Made by a program: the position numbers and the translations under genes | Notes under the pieces: model-generated | The model's input: only the letters and a program-made list of their open reading frames with translations | Told to the model about the DNA's origin: nothing | The model's database searches: none | Assembly (NCBI GenBank): GCA_964573105.1 | Contig: CAZNIS010000024.1 | Coordinates: 7,990-71,989, forward strand | From: CAKZSB01 sp964573105 | Lineage (GTDB): Bacteria > Pseudomonadota > Gammaproteobacteria > Granulosicoccales > Granulosicoccaceae | Direction of reading: 5' to 3' | Length of the DNA stretch: 64,000 nt | Shown here: in pieces, positions 43,507 through 52,019 of the stretch | Layout: each line of letters starts with the position of its first letter | Numbering within the stretch: the stretch's first letter is position 1

Positions 43507-44556
43507 TTATTGCGAAATCATCTCCTGATACTTTTGCTCCAGCCAGTCACCTTCGCGCAAATGAATCTCGGTTTGCACGCGAATCGGCTCGATTTCACTG
43601 CCAACCGACGCAAACTCCTCGTCTGTCAGGTCCATGGCATCTCGCGGCACAATCGGAAAGATGCCGAGCTTGCGCGCCATCAGCGCCTGCGTTTCAGGTT
43701 GGCTCATGTAGTCGAGAAACTTCTCTGCAGCGGACACGTTCTTGCTGTCGCGCGGCACTACCCAATAGGCGTCAGAGACGATGCCACCCTCGGCCGGAAA
43801 GGTCGAGGCAATCGGCTTGCCGTCCCAGATCGACAGCATTGCGACGTCGTGATAGTACAGACCAGCGTTCAGTTCGCCCGCCTCAAGCGATTGCTGAAAC
43901 TGCCCCTCATCGCGATACCAGAGGCTGACCTGTGGCTTCAACTCGCCGATTTTGGCGATGACTTTCTCAAGCCCTTCGCGCGTCTGCATGATGTCGTAAC
44001 CGTCAAAGAAGGTTTTGGCAGTAACTTCCAGCAGACCGGAGTTTGGCGTGGTTACTATGCCCAGTTTGTTGTCCCATTTCTGTTCCCACAGTTCTTTCCA
44101 GCTGGCGGGCGCATCCTTGGCGTAGTCGGTGTTGGTGACGAACGTGGTGTAGAAGGCGAGGGCACCGACGGCGAATGCCTTGTCATTGTTCATCTTGACG
44201 TAGCCATCTTTCAAGGACTGCGTACCCGCCATATTGGCCGGATCGAGGGAGGCCCAGAGCCCAGCTTCATTGCCGCGAATCAGTACCTCGTCGACCACCA
44301 GCGACAAATCCGCCGGCGCCTTCTTTGCGCGAGCCGCCGCCATCAGCTGTGTCATCCAGGCAGAGTCTTCCGGTTGCGCGATCGACTTGACCTCGATCCC
44401 GGTTTTAGCGGTGAAGCCCGGATAGATCTCGGCGGCCAGTGTCTCTTCAAAAAAACCGCCCCAGGCGCTGACCGTGAGTGTTTCGGCCACAGCGGTGGTG
44501 CTGGCGAATACCGAGATCGACGCGGCGATAGCCAGCCGTCTGACAGATAAATACAT
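43507..44556 (-). CDS. ABC transporter substrate-binding protein (PotD/family 1 type)
   Basis: 349 aa with a signal peptide (LAIAASISVFASTTAVA/ETLTVSAWGG). The WGGFFEETLAAEIYPGFTAKTG opening and the later KFLDYMSQPETQALMARKLG region mark the polyamine/iron-type PotD fold. The ATG at 44554-44556 has AAGGA upstream. An ATG seven codons earlier lacks one. It is the first gene of the importer. The ligand is not evident: the conserved Asp and Trp residues that clamp polyamine amino groups were not identified with certainty. Confidence 0.88.
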   Translation of the reverse strand: MYLSVRRLAIAASISVFASTTAVAETLTVSAWGGFFEETLAAEIYPGFTAKTGIEVKSIAQPEDSAWMTQLMAAARAKKAPADLSLVVDEVLIRGNEAGLWASLDPANMAGTQSLKDGYVKMNNDKAFAVGALAFYTTFVTNTDYAKDAPASWKELWEQKWDNKLGIVTTPNSGLLEVTAKTFFDGYDIMQTREGLEKVIAKIGELKPQVSLWYRDEGQFQQSLEAGELNAGLYYHDVAMLSIWDGKPIASTFPAEGGIVSDAYWVVPRDSKNVSAAEKFLDYMSQPETQALMARKLGIFPIVPRDAMDLTDEEFASVGSEIEPIRVQTEIHLREGDWLEQKYQEMISQ

Positions 44557-44603
44557 GCGGTGATTCCTTGTGATCAAAGTGTATGGAGGTAACGGGCGGG
44601 ATT

Positions 44604-45347
44604 CTACGTCTCCGCGGCAGAGTAGGCCACCAGATCGTTGACGGTCAGTTTATCGTCCCGCTTTTCAAACGTTTCGATGTATTCGACCATGGTGTTCGAG
44701 TGCTCGCGCATCATACCCTCGGCACGCACAGCGTCGCCCTGACTGATCGCCTTGTAGATCACTCTGTGCTGTGCATTGCCCAGACGCAGACGGAACAGGC
44801 CGCTTTGCATGCGCTCAGGTGATTGCAGCACAGTGCGATCAAACACCATCGAACCAGGGGCAAGCATGGGCAAATGACTGATCTGACGGCAAGTGATACC
44901 GACATAACTATTGCCGCAGGCATCGAGGATCGTGTTGTGAAAAATCCGGTTGGCAGCACGCATGCGGTGGATCACCGGTTCATCCAGCCGACCGATTTCA
45001 ATTTGCTCCTGAATGGTGTCAATGGCACCGGCCATGGCGGGCAGATGATCCTCACGATCAGCCGCCTGGGCCATTAATCGTGCGGCCAGACTTTCCAAAT
45101 GACCGCGCACCTGCACCGCCTGGAGGATGTCGGTGACGGTCGGTGCCTTAACCGTATAGCCTCGCCCCTCGCCACGCCGCACCACGCCCTCGCTCTCGAG
45201 GATGCGCAGCGCCAGCCGCACCGGCGTGCGCGAGACCTTGTGCGTGTCGCACAGACCGGTCTCCGACAGACGCTCGCCCTCGGCATAGTTACCCAGAATG
45301 ATGTCGTTGCGAATTCTCGCCGCGAGTTCGGTGTCGATGGATTCCAT
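44604..45347 (-). CDS. GntR-family regulator (FadR/FCD type)
   Basis: 247 aa. The N-terminal winged HTH (LAARIRNDIILGNYAEGERL and VSRTPVRLALRILESEGVVRRGEGRGY, quoted in two parts: SRTPVRLALRILESEG, VVRRGEGRGY) is followed by an all-helical FCD effector domain with a metal/ligand-binding pattern of Asp and His (RAANRIFHNTILDACGN, MMREHSN). The ATG at 45345-45347 was chosen since sequence upstream in frame is low-complexity. Two GGATCC-centred palindromes lie just upstream and may be its own operators. It ends 47 bases before the importer start and may regulate that operon and the divergent GST gene. Confidence 0.88.
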   Translation of the reverse strand: MESIDTELAARIRNDIILGNYAEGERLSETGLCDTHKVSRTPVRLALRILESEGVVRRGEGRGYTVKAPTVTDILQAVQVRGHLESLAARLMAQAADREDHLPAMAGAIDTIQEQIEIGRLDEPVIHRMRAANRIFHNTILDACGNSYVGITCRQISHLPMLAPGSMVFDRTVLQSPERMQSGLFRLRLGNAQHRVIYKAISQGDAVRAEGMMREHSNTMVEYIETFEKRDDKLTVNDLVAYSAAET

Positions 45348-45363
45348 TGCGCCATTGAGCTGA

Positions 45364-45436
45364 TTTGGGATCCCAAAGTCAAGTAAAGTGTTGCGACGCT
45401 GCGACAATGACTGAAATAGGACTTGATTGAGGATCC
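45364..45436. promoter_or_regulatory. Paired GGATCC-centred operators in the GntR/GST divergent region
   Basis: TTTGGGATCCCAAA at 45364-45377 is a perfect 14-bp palindrome. A second, partial one (TGAGGATCCAAAA) is centred 63 bases away at 45433.5. FadR/FCD-type GntR regulators commonly bind such short GGATCC- or TNGT-type palindromes. The same pair with 62-base spacing occurs at 58329-58404. Confidence 0.55.
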
Positions 45437-45661
45437 AAAAATGGTGTCTACTGACCCTGGCCTGTAACGCGGCGACGCCGCATTCGGCAGCGCGGGGGTC
45501 GCCCCGGGCGGCAGTGCCGGTCGCGGCAGACAGACGTTGAAAATGCAGCGGCGGTTGATGCACGGATCGCGAGCGGCTGCGTACCGCCGTCAAACTGGTC
45601 TACTATCGAAAACACACTGAACCCGCGACATGCCTGACGCCACCTCTAGAGAATACCGGCC

Positions 45662-46483
45662 ATGAGCTTCACGCTCTATCATCACGGCTCCTCGGTCTGT
45701 GCCGCCAAAGTTCGCTTTGCGATGGCGCAGAAGGATATGGCCTGGGATGGCGTGTACATTGATATTCTCAAAGGCGAGCAATTTGAGCCGGCCTATCTGA
45801 AACTCAACCCCAAAGCCGTCGTGCCAACCCTGGTGCACGATGATGTGGTGGTACCCGACAGCACAGTGATCATCGAGTATCTCGACCAGATCGACCCGGA
45901 GACGTCGGTGCACCCGACGGATCCCTGGGAGCGGGCGCAGGCCAGATACTGGACCAAGGCCATTGATGAGGATTTGCATCCGGCCTGCGGTGCGGTGACC
46001 TTTGTCTGCTCGCATCGCCATACCGTGATGAAAAACCTTGGACCAGAGGGGGTGGCCCGTTTTCTCGCCTCAACGCCGCCCATGTCTGTTACGTCCAACT
46101 GGAAGGAACAGAAAGACAGCTTCGTGCGCTACGGATTTGAAGCGCCGGGCGCGACCGAAAAGATAAAACTGTACGACGCCTATCTGCACAAAATGGAGAC
46201 GGCGCTGCAAGGCGGCGACGAGTGGCTGGTCGGCAATCGATTTGGCGTTGCCGATATTTCCATGACGCCGTATGTCAATCGACTCGCGATGATGTCGATG
46301 AGGGGCCTTTGGGAACGCGGTCGTCTGCCGCACGTCACCGCATGGTTCAAGCGCATCGAAGCGTTGCCACACTTTCAAAGTTGCTTCATCGATTGGGTAC
46401 CTGAGGAACTGACGCGCGACTTGCGTGACAATGGCACTAAAAGCTGGCCGGAGGTGGCCCGTATTCTCGATATACCGATCTGA
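45662..46483 (+). CDS. Glutathione S-transferase family protein
   Basis: 273 aa, longer than typical GSTs because of an extended helical C-terminal domain. The N-terminal thioredoxin-like domain is clear: YHHGSSVCAAKVRFAMAQKD with a Cys and Ser near the usual active-site position, LKLNPKAVVPTLVHD with the cis-Pro, and PDSTVIIEYLDQ as the GSH-gamma-glutamyl contact. GNRFGVADISMTPYVNRL is the C-domain landmark. It is divergent from the GntR regulator and shares the palindrome-bearing region, so it is probably under its control. The substrate is unknown. Members of this group act as ether-cleaving or dehalogenating enzymes. Confidence 0.85.
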   Translation: MSFTLYHHGSSVCAAKVRFAMAQKDMAWDGVYIDILKGEQFEPAYLKLNPKAVVPTLVHDDVVVPDSTVIIEYLDQIDPETSVHPTDPWERAQARYWTKAIDEDLHPACGAVTFVCSHRHTVMKNLGPEGVARFLASTPPMSVTSNWKEQKDSFVRYGFEAPGATEKIKLYDAYLHKMETALQGGDEWLVGNRFGVADISMTPYVNRLAMMSMRGLWERGRLPHVTAWFKRIEALPHFQSCFIDWVPEELTRDLRDNGTKSWPEVARILDIPI

Positions 46484-46530
46484 TCAAAGGTTCAGGTTTT
46501 GACGCAGATAGTATACCGCAACGATAAATC

Positions 46531-46584
46531 TGTTCACTGTTAAACGAACAATACAATTCAATGAGGTATTTTTGATAAATACCT
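46531..46584 (+). promoter_or_regulatory. Two inverted repeats ahead of the second TAXI operon
   Basis: TGTTC-N10-GAACA (46531-46550) and AGGTATTT-TTGAT-AAATACCT (46564-46584, perfect 8-bp arms) lie 23 to 76 bases before the start codon at 46607, immediately ahead of the AAGGAGGA site. They may be operators, or the second may form a leader hairpin. The region is AT-rich and promoter-like. Confidence 0.4.
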
Positions 46585-46606
46585 GTCCCGCTCATAAGGA
46601 GGATCT

Positions 46607-47653
46607 ATGAAAAAACTGTCTCTAACAGCACTCGGTACCGCGGCGAGTCTGTTCGCGAGTGCCGCAATCGCACAATCTATTCTGACTGCTGAAACCGGCC
46701 CGCCGGGCACAGTACCCTTCACCGCCATGACAACCCTGGCGGAAATCGCGGCCAAAGAAAGTGTCGTAGATTTTCAGGTTGCCGACAGCCAGACCCTGAC
46801 CAACTCTTTGCAAAATGTCGCTGAGGGCAAGACCGACGTATCCGGTGCACCGCTGATCCTCACGTTTCTGATGTCCAAAGGCGCGGGGCCCTATGCCAAA
46901 CTTGGCAAGGAGAAAGGCGCCGAGTTGATTGGCAACGTTCGCGCGCTCTACACCTATAACTACGGTGGCTTTGGCCTCTATGCGTACAACAGCGCAAGTG
47001 TGAAGGGCTGGGATACCGTCAAGGGTAAAAAGATTCTCAATGGTCCCCCCCGAGGCGCTGCCCTGACTAACAGCCGTGGCATCCTGACCATTGTCAGTGG
47101 TGTGGAAGAGGGCAAGGACTATCAGGGACTACAGGTGAACTGGGGCCAGATGCCAAAGACCATCTCCGACGGTTCCGCCGATGGCATGATGCTGCCGGTC
47201 ACCTTTCCAGACAATCGTATCACGCGCTCGCTGGCTGCCGGAGACATAACGCTGTGGTCGACGCCTAAGGCAATCTGGGAAGGCGAAGCGATGCAAAAAT
47301 ATATCAAGAGCCCCGGTACTTCAGGCCTGGTGTTCGACTTGAAAGACCTGGCGCCGCAGCAAGGTCTGACCATCGTCAGCGAAGACGGTATCTGGCGCAG
47401 TCCGACGACGGTCGCCGCTGAAGTCGTCAACAAGGACCTGGATTTCGACACCGCCAAAGCGCTGACCGCGGCCATGCTGAAGAATGTCGATGCATTCCTG
47501 ACCAAGGCACCCTACATGGCCACCACCAACATGGGCGCCACCGACACAGCCGTCTCCGGACTGTGTGGTGCGGTGCCGCTGAAGTACCACCCCGGATCCG
47601 TCGCCGCGTTTGAAGAGGCGGGTATGACGGTACCCGACTGCGCTAAACCCTGA
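46607..47653 (+). CDS. TAXI-family TRAP substrate-binding protein (second system)
   Basis: 348 aa with a signal peptide (ASLFASAAIA/QSILTAETGPPGT) and a strong AAGGAGGA site. The TAXI core is visible: NVAEGKTDVSGAPLI, KILNGPPRGAALTNSRGIL, DGSADGMMLPVTFPD, and the shared ending CGAVPLKYHPGS...PDCAKP with two cysteines. It is clearly paralogous to the proteins at 11532 and 50881. It leads an operon with the fused permease. The ligand is unknown. Confidence 0.92.
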   Translation: MKKLSLTALGTAASLFASAAIAQSILTAETGPPGTVPFTAMTTLAEIAAKESVVDFQVADSQTLTNSLQNVAEGKTDVSGAPLILTFLMSKGAGPYAKLGKEKGAELIGNVRALYTYNYGGFGLYAYNSASVKGWDTVKGKKILNGPPRGAALTNSRGILTIVSGVEEGKDYQGLQVNWGQMPKTISDGSADGMMLPVTFPDNRITRSLAAGDITLWSTPKAIWEGEAMQKYIKSPGTSGLVFDLKDLAPQQGLTIVSEDGIWRSPTTVAAEVVNKDLDFDTAKALTAAMLKNVDAFLTKAPYMATTNMGATDTAVSGLCGAVPLKYHPGSVAAFEEAGMTVPDCAKP

Positions 47654-47684
47654 GCCTGACACACCACGTCAGCTTTGCACCTTG

Positions 47685-47711
47685 CAGGGTCGCGACATTG
47701 TCGCGACCCTG
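47685..47711 (+). other. Hairpin between TAXI binding protein and permease genes
   Basis: CAGGGTCGCGAC and its exact complement, loop ATT, make a 12-bp stem. No U-run follows. It lies in the 85-base intercistronic gap and probably protects or separates the binding-protein mRNA. Confidence 0.6.
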
Positions 47712-47738
47712 ATTGCGTTGGCACAATCGAGGGGTTAG

Positions 47739-50120
47739 ATGTCGGAACAGAACGGCGCAGGCGCTAAATCCAGTAGTCTTGTCACCCGAGTGATTTATTG
47801 GCTCGCGGTTTTTCTGGTTGTGCTGGGCATGATCAACGCGATGCCGGGTATACCCGGCATTGATCAGTGGGCGGCCGATCTGGCCGGCAACCCCAACTTT
47901 ATCATCCGCAAATTCCCTTTCGAATACTACTATCCGCTGGTATTCGCCCTGATGATGGTCATCGTCGCGCTGCACCATTCGATGTGGCGATCCTGGGCAG
48001 ACAAAAGCGCAACCCGGCGTCGATTTGGCTTGTTCATGGACATCGCGCTGGTCTTCACCGCGCTGACCATCGCTTTAACCTACCTGACAGAAATCGAAGC
48101 GGTCTGTCTGGTCGATCAGTACACCGGCGATCGCGCCAGGCTGATCGAAGAAAGCCTGAAAATAGAAAAGGAAAACGCCGCGCTGTTTGGACTCCCTGAG
48201 CCGACGACGGTTGACGATCCTCAGTGTCTGAACACCACTGAGGGATGGCTGGTGCTGATTGTAGGCCTGGCGATTGTGGTGTTTCTGGCCTACAACGTTA
48301 AGGTCTGGGGGCTGCCGCTGGTGATCGTCGCGATTCTGATCGCCGCCTATACCATCGCCACCGTGCTGGTCTGGTACTTCTACGGCACGGAGGATATAAA
48401 CAAATACCTGGTCACCAAAATTGGCGGCGAACCGAGATTGCTATCGGATGGCCGATCCCGGGTGCACGATATCCTGGTCAACAATGCATCCGGCCTGCTT
48501 GGCCGGTTTATGGATATCATTCTCAATGAGATTTTTCCCTACCTGATTCTCGGTGCCTTGTTCGGCGCGTCAGCCGGTGGCCGTTCAATGATCAAGGTCG
48601 CGTTCCGCTGGACGCGAAATCTGCGCGGTGGTCCAGCGCATGCCGCGATCGTCTCATCGGCTACGTTCGGCACGATATCGGGCGGGCCCATTGTCAACGT
48701 GTTATCAACCGGCGTGCTGACAATCCCGATGATGATTAAAAGCGGATTTTCGCGCGTGTTTGCCGGTGGTATGGAGGCCGCTGCGTCATCGGGTGGATCG
48801 ATTATGCCGCCGGTGATGGGCGTGGCGGCTTTCGTGCTGGCAGCACTTACCGGTGTGCCCTACAGCGAAGTGATCATCGCCGCCGCATTGCCGGCAATCG
48901 CGTACTTTGTCTGTCTGTTCCTGTCGGTGGTGTTTCAGGCGCGCAAACAGAAAATCGCCGCAATTGGCGAGCTGACCGACGACATGATCATGGAGCGCCA
49001 GGACTTTTATAACCTGGTGATGATTTTTCTGCCGATATTGACGATTCTGGTGCTGCTTTTAACCAGCAAGGAAAGTGTCGGTTGCGGATTACTTGGTGGC
49101 CTGTTTGGTGCTGAGCGCACGTTTACCGAGGCGGGTGCCTGTCAGGTACACAGTCTGCCGTGGTTTTTAAAGCTGGTACAAAACGCGGCGGGTGACGCGG
49201 GCAGTGCCGGCTGGTGGGCAGTGATTATTCTGTGCTTTGCACTGTTTCTCGATCCGCAAATGCGCGCGCGACCGGCAAAGCTGCTCGATTCGCTTTCCGA
49301 GGCCGGCATACTGATTTCCACCCTTTATCTGATGTTTCTGGCCGTCTCTATCATCGATTTTTGTCTGAAGTTCACCGGCATGCCGTTTTTCATCTCTCTC
49401 GATGTGCTGCAGTGGCTGCAAAGCCTGAATCTCGGGTCCGGAGGATCGGCAGTGTTTCAGTTCATCGCACTGATTGCCACCATGTTGCTGGCGATACTGT
49501 TGGGCATGGGGATGCCCGCTGTACCCGCCTACATCAACGTGGCGCTGTTAATGGGGCCAGTGCTGGCAGGCCTTGGCATCTCTGTTTTTGCGGCCAACAT
49601 GTTTATCTTTTATTTTGCCGTGGCGTCGGCGATTACGCCACCAGTCGCACTCGCTGCCTTTGCCGCTGCCTCGATCACCAAGGCAGAGCCGATGTCGACC
49701 GGATTCTCTGCTGTGCGATCGGGGATTGTCATGTTCATCATTCCGTTCGTGTTCGCGATGTATCCGGAATTGCTATTGGTTGAGGCGGCCGTCATCGATC
49801 CGAAATCATCGTCGGGCGCGGCGATCGAATATCTGCCAGGCTACGATGGCCAGATCTACTGGGGCGCCTTGCTGTGGCTGCTCGCAAGGCTGACACTGGC
49901 GCTCTATCTGATTGCAAGCGCTCTGGCCCAATTCGATCGCAAGGCACTGGCCTGGTGGGAGGTGCTGATTCGACTCGCCATGGCCGCGTTTGTCATGCTA
50001 GGAGACGCAACCCTGCATATACCCGCTATTGTCATTGCTGTTGGCTGGCTCGTGCTGCATTTTGCCACCAGCAGAAGCGGTGATGCCGAGGGCAAGGGTG
50101 CGACGACGCTGGCTTCCTGA
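47739..50120 (+). CDS. TAXI-type TRAP transporter, fused DctQM permease (second system)
   Basis: 793 aa. Same plan and signature segments as the permease at 9096-11450: NVKVWGLPLVIVAILIAAYT in the small-subunit half (seen as NVKVWGLPLV), LRGGPAHAAIVSSATFGTISGG, FAGGMEAAASSGGSIMPPVMG, GMGMPAVPAYINVALLMGP and SAITPPVALAAFAAASITKAEP. A GAGGGG site precedes the ATG. It follows the binding protein and precedes the AhpD-like gene after 32 bases. Confidence 0.93.
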   Translation: MSEQNGAGAKSSSLVTRVIYWLAVFLVVLGMINAMPGIPGIDQWAADLAGNPNFIIRKFPFEYYYPLVFALMMVIVALHHSMWRSWADKSATRRRFGLFMDIALVFTALTIALTYLTEIEAVCLVDQYTGDRARLIEESLKIEKENAALFGLPEPTTVDDPQCLNTTEGWLVLIVGLAIVVFLAYNVKVWGLPLVIVAILIAAYTIATVLVWYFYGTEDINKYLVTKIGGEPRLLSDGRSRVHDILVNNASGLLGRFMDIILNEIFPYLILGALFGASAGGRSMIKVAFRWTRNLRGGPAHAAIVSSATFGTISGGPIVNVLSTGVLTIPMMIKSGFSRVFAGGMEAAASSGGSIMPPVMGVAAFVLAALTGVPYSEVIIAAALPAIAYFVCLFLSVVFQARKQKIAAIGELTDDMIMERQDFYNLVMIFLPILTILVLLLTSKESVGCGLLGGLFGAERTFTEAGACQVHSLPWFLKLVQNAAGDAGSAGWWAVIILCFALFLDPQMRARPAKLLDSLSEAGILISTLYLMFLAVSIIDFCLKFTGMPFFISLDVLQWLQSLNLGSGGSAVFQFIALIATMLLAILLGMGMPAVPAYINVALLMGPVLAGLGISVFAANMFIFYFAVASAITPPVALAAFAAASITKAEPMSTGFSAVRSGIVMFIIPFVFAMYPELLLVEAAVIDPKSSSGAAIEYLPGYDGQIYWGALLWLLARLTLALYLIASALAQFDRKALAWWEVLIRLAMAAFVMLGDATLHIPAIVIAVGWLVLHFATSRSGDAEGKGATTLAS

Positions 50121-50152
50121 TCACTTTCACAAACCCAATTACGGATGCATTG

Positions 50153-50740
50153 ATGAGCGATTACCAAGACCGTCAGAATCTCGAGATGGGACACTGGCCC
50201 GAACTGCGGGCACAGTTTAATCAGCTGATCAAAATTGTCTGGAATGAAAGAGAGCTGAGCGAACAGTTCAAACAGGAGTTGTTCACTATGGCAAGTCAGG
50301 CCAGCGGTTGCCTGCATTGTCAATCGCACGGCGCGTTTCACCTGAACGCGATCGGCACCGATACCGCGCGTATTCGTGCGATATGGGAATATGAAAAATC
50401 CGATCTTTTCACTGACGCGGAGCGCGCGGCGTTCGATCTGGTTCGGGCGGCGGCGCAATCACCCAACGCCACCACCGCTGAACACTTCCAGGCCTTGCGT
50501 AAACACTACACTGAGACGCAAATTATCGAGATTCTGGCGGTCAGCAGTATGGCAGCATGGCTGAATCGATGGAACGATACGATCGCCACGGTGACCGATC
50601 AGGAGTCTGTCGATTGGGCGAGCGAGAATTTATCCGACGTCGGTTGGCACATCGGCAAACACACCGGACAAAGCGACGAGCAGCGCAAGGCTCATCCGCT
50701 TAATATGGGCTGGATAATCCGCGAGGACTCTAATTCATAA
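50153..50740 (+). CDS. AhpD/carboxymuconolactone-decarboxylase-like protein
   Basis: 195 aa. The CxxC-x2-H motif C53-L-H-C56-Q-S-H59 in an all-helical domain is the AhpD-type redox centre found in alkylhydroperoxidase and peroxidase-related CMD proteins. ERAAFDLVRAAAQSPN and IIEILAVSSMAAWLNRWN follow in the expected order. I start at ATG 50153 (GGA eight bases upstream). A TTG three bases earlier is also possible. It sits between two TAXI-TRAP systems. It may protect against peroxide or act on the imported compound. Confidence 0.82.
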   Translation: MSDYQDRQNLEMGHWPELRAQFNQLIKIVWNERELSEQFKQELFTMASQASGCLHCQSHGAFHLNAIGTDTARIRAIWEYEKSDLFTDAERAAFDLVRAAAQSPNATTAEHFQALRKHYTETQIIEILAVSSMAAWLNRWNDTIATVTDQESVDWASENLSDVGWHIGKHTGQSDEQRKAHPLNMGWIIREDSNS

Positions 50741-50880
50741 CTGCACACAGGCAGGTTTGACACCGAGACGCAATCGCACAGCAGGTGCAAACTGCAAATT
50801 CCACCAGACTCTCGGTCTGGTGACTACACCGACGCGGCTGCCGCCGGGTCAGAAAGAGTGTTAACAACAAGGTGAATCAC

Positions 50881-51933
50881 ATGCTGGAGAGAATCAAATC
50901 CGCTGTTGTCCTGAGTGCCGCGCTGGCGACATCCACGGCATTTGCTCAGGAGAACCTGACTTCCAACACCGCTGGCGCCGGTACCGCAGTGGGCTTGACG
51001 GCAACGGCGCTGGTCGAGTACGCCAGCGATCGCGGCATTGCGAATATACAGTTGAAGGACGGTCAAACCGGCACCAACTATATTCAGGCACTCGCCGAGG
51101 GCAAGATCGATATTGCCAACGGTCCGTTTATCCTGCCGTTTCTGCTGACCCGCGCAGCTGGCCCCTATGCAAGCCTGGGCAAGGAGAAAGGGGCCGAGAT
51201 CGGGCAGAATATTCAATTGCTCTATCCCTACACGCTCAGCATCTTTTCAATGTACGCCTATGACGCCAAAGGGATTAAAGGCTGGGACGATCTGGCGGGC
51301 AGGAAAGTGCTAAATGGACCGCCACGCGGGGCCGCGGTCAATAATTCCCGCGCGCTGATCCAGCTCTTTGGCGGGCTCAAGGCAGACGCCGACTACGAAT
51401 CTATCACCGTCAACTGGAATCAGGCGGCCGCAGCCATAATTGACGGTACTGCAGATGTGGCGGTGATTCCGGTTGCCTTCCCGGGCCCCAGAGTGACCCG
51501 CGCCGGAGCCGCAGGCGCCATGACTCTGTACTCACTGCCGAAAGACAAATTTGAAACTGAAGCCGCGCAGAAGCTCCTGAACAAACCTGGCTCGGTCGCC
51601 TATTCGATACCTGCTGCCGATGCCAGAGCCGGCCTGGGTGACGGCTGGACTGTGTTGACCGAAGACGACACCTTTCGCGGCATGGCGGTAACCGGTGGTG
51701 ATTTTGTCAATCGCAGTATGGACGAAGAGACGGCCTACCAGCTTACCAAAGCGCACATCGAAAACCTTGACGCACACAAGGCACTGGCACCATTTATGGC
51801 GACGCTCAACTTCGGTGTACTGGATCCTAAAGTGGCGGGCCTGTGTGGTCCCAATCCGGTCAAGTTTCATCCGGGGGCAGTGCGCGCATGGGAAGAGGCG
51901 GGTCAAACTGTGCCGGATTGCGCAAAACCCTAG
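50881..51933 (+). CDS. TAXI-family TRAP substrate-binding protein (third system)
   Basis: 350 aa from ATG 50881, which has AGGTG seven bases upstream. A GTG at 50872 would lie inside that site. Signal peptide: SAALATSTAFA/QENL. TAXI features: EGKIDIANGPFILPF, VLNGPPRGAAVNNSRALIQ, IDGTADVAVIPVAFPG and the two-cysteine ending CGPNPVKFHPGA...PDCAKP. It is paralogous to the other two in the window. It leads the third TAXI operon, which also holds two sulfatase genes, so an organosulfate ligand is possible. Confidence 0.92.
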   Translation: MLERIKSAVVLSAALATSTAFAQENLTSNTAGAGTAVGLTATALVEYASDRGIANIQLKDGQTGTNYIQALAEGKIDIANGPFILPFLLTRAAGPYASLGKEKGAEIGQNIQLLYPYTLSIFSMYAYDAKGIKGWDDLAGRKVLNGPPRGAAVNNSRALIQLFGGLKADADYESITVNWNQAAAAIIDGTADVAVIPVAFPGPRVTRAGAAGAMTLYSLPKDKFETEAAQKLLNKPGSVAYSIPAADARAGLGDGWTVLTEDDTFRGMAVTGGDFVNRSMDEETAYQLTKAHIENLDAHKALAPFMATLNFGVLDPKVAGLCGPNPVKFHPGAVRAWEEAGQTVPDCAKP

Positions 51934-51950
51934 TAGCTGGTTCGTGACTG

Positions 51951-51980
51951 GCCGTTGGGTGACTAAAGTCGCCCAGCGGC
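51951..51980 (+). other. Hairpin between TAXI binding protein and permease genes (third system)
   Basis: GCCGTTGGGTGAC pairs with GTCGCCCAGCGGC (loop TAAA), 13 pairs if two G-U pairs are allowed. It occupies most of the intercistronic gap. No U-run follows. Confidence 0.55.
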
Positions 51981-52019
51981 ATCAGACAAGCTGTCATCGG
52001 CAATAGACAAAAACGACCC

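Noticed and set aside
43462..44550. Long plus-strand reading frame (362 codons) opposite the PotD-type gene
   Set aside because: Antisense of an intact binding-protein gene with signal peptide and operon context; no domain of its own.
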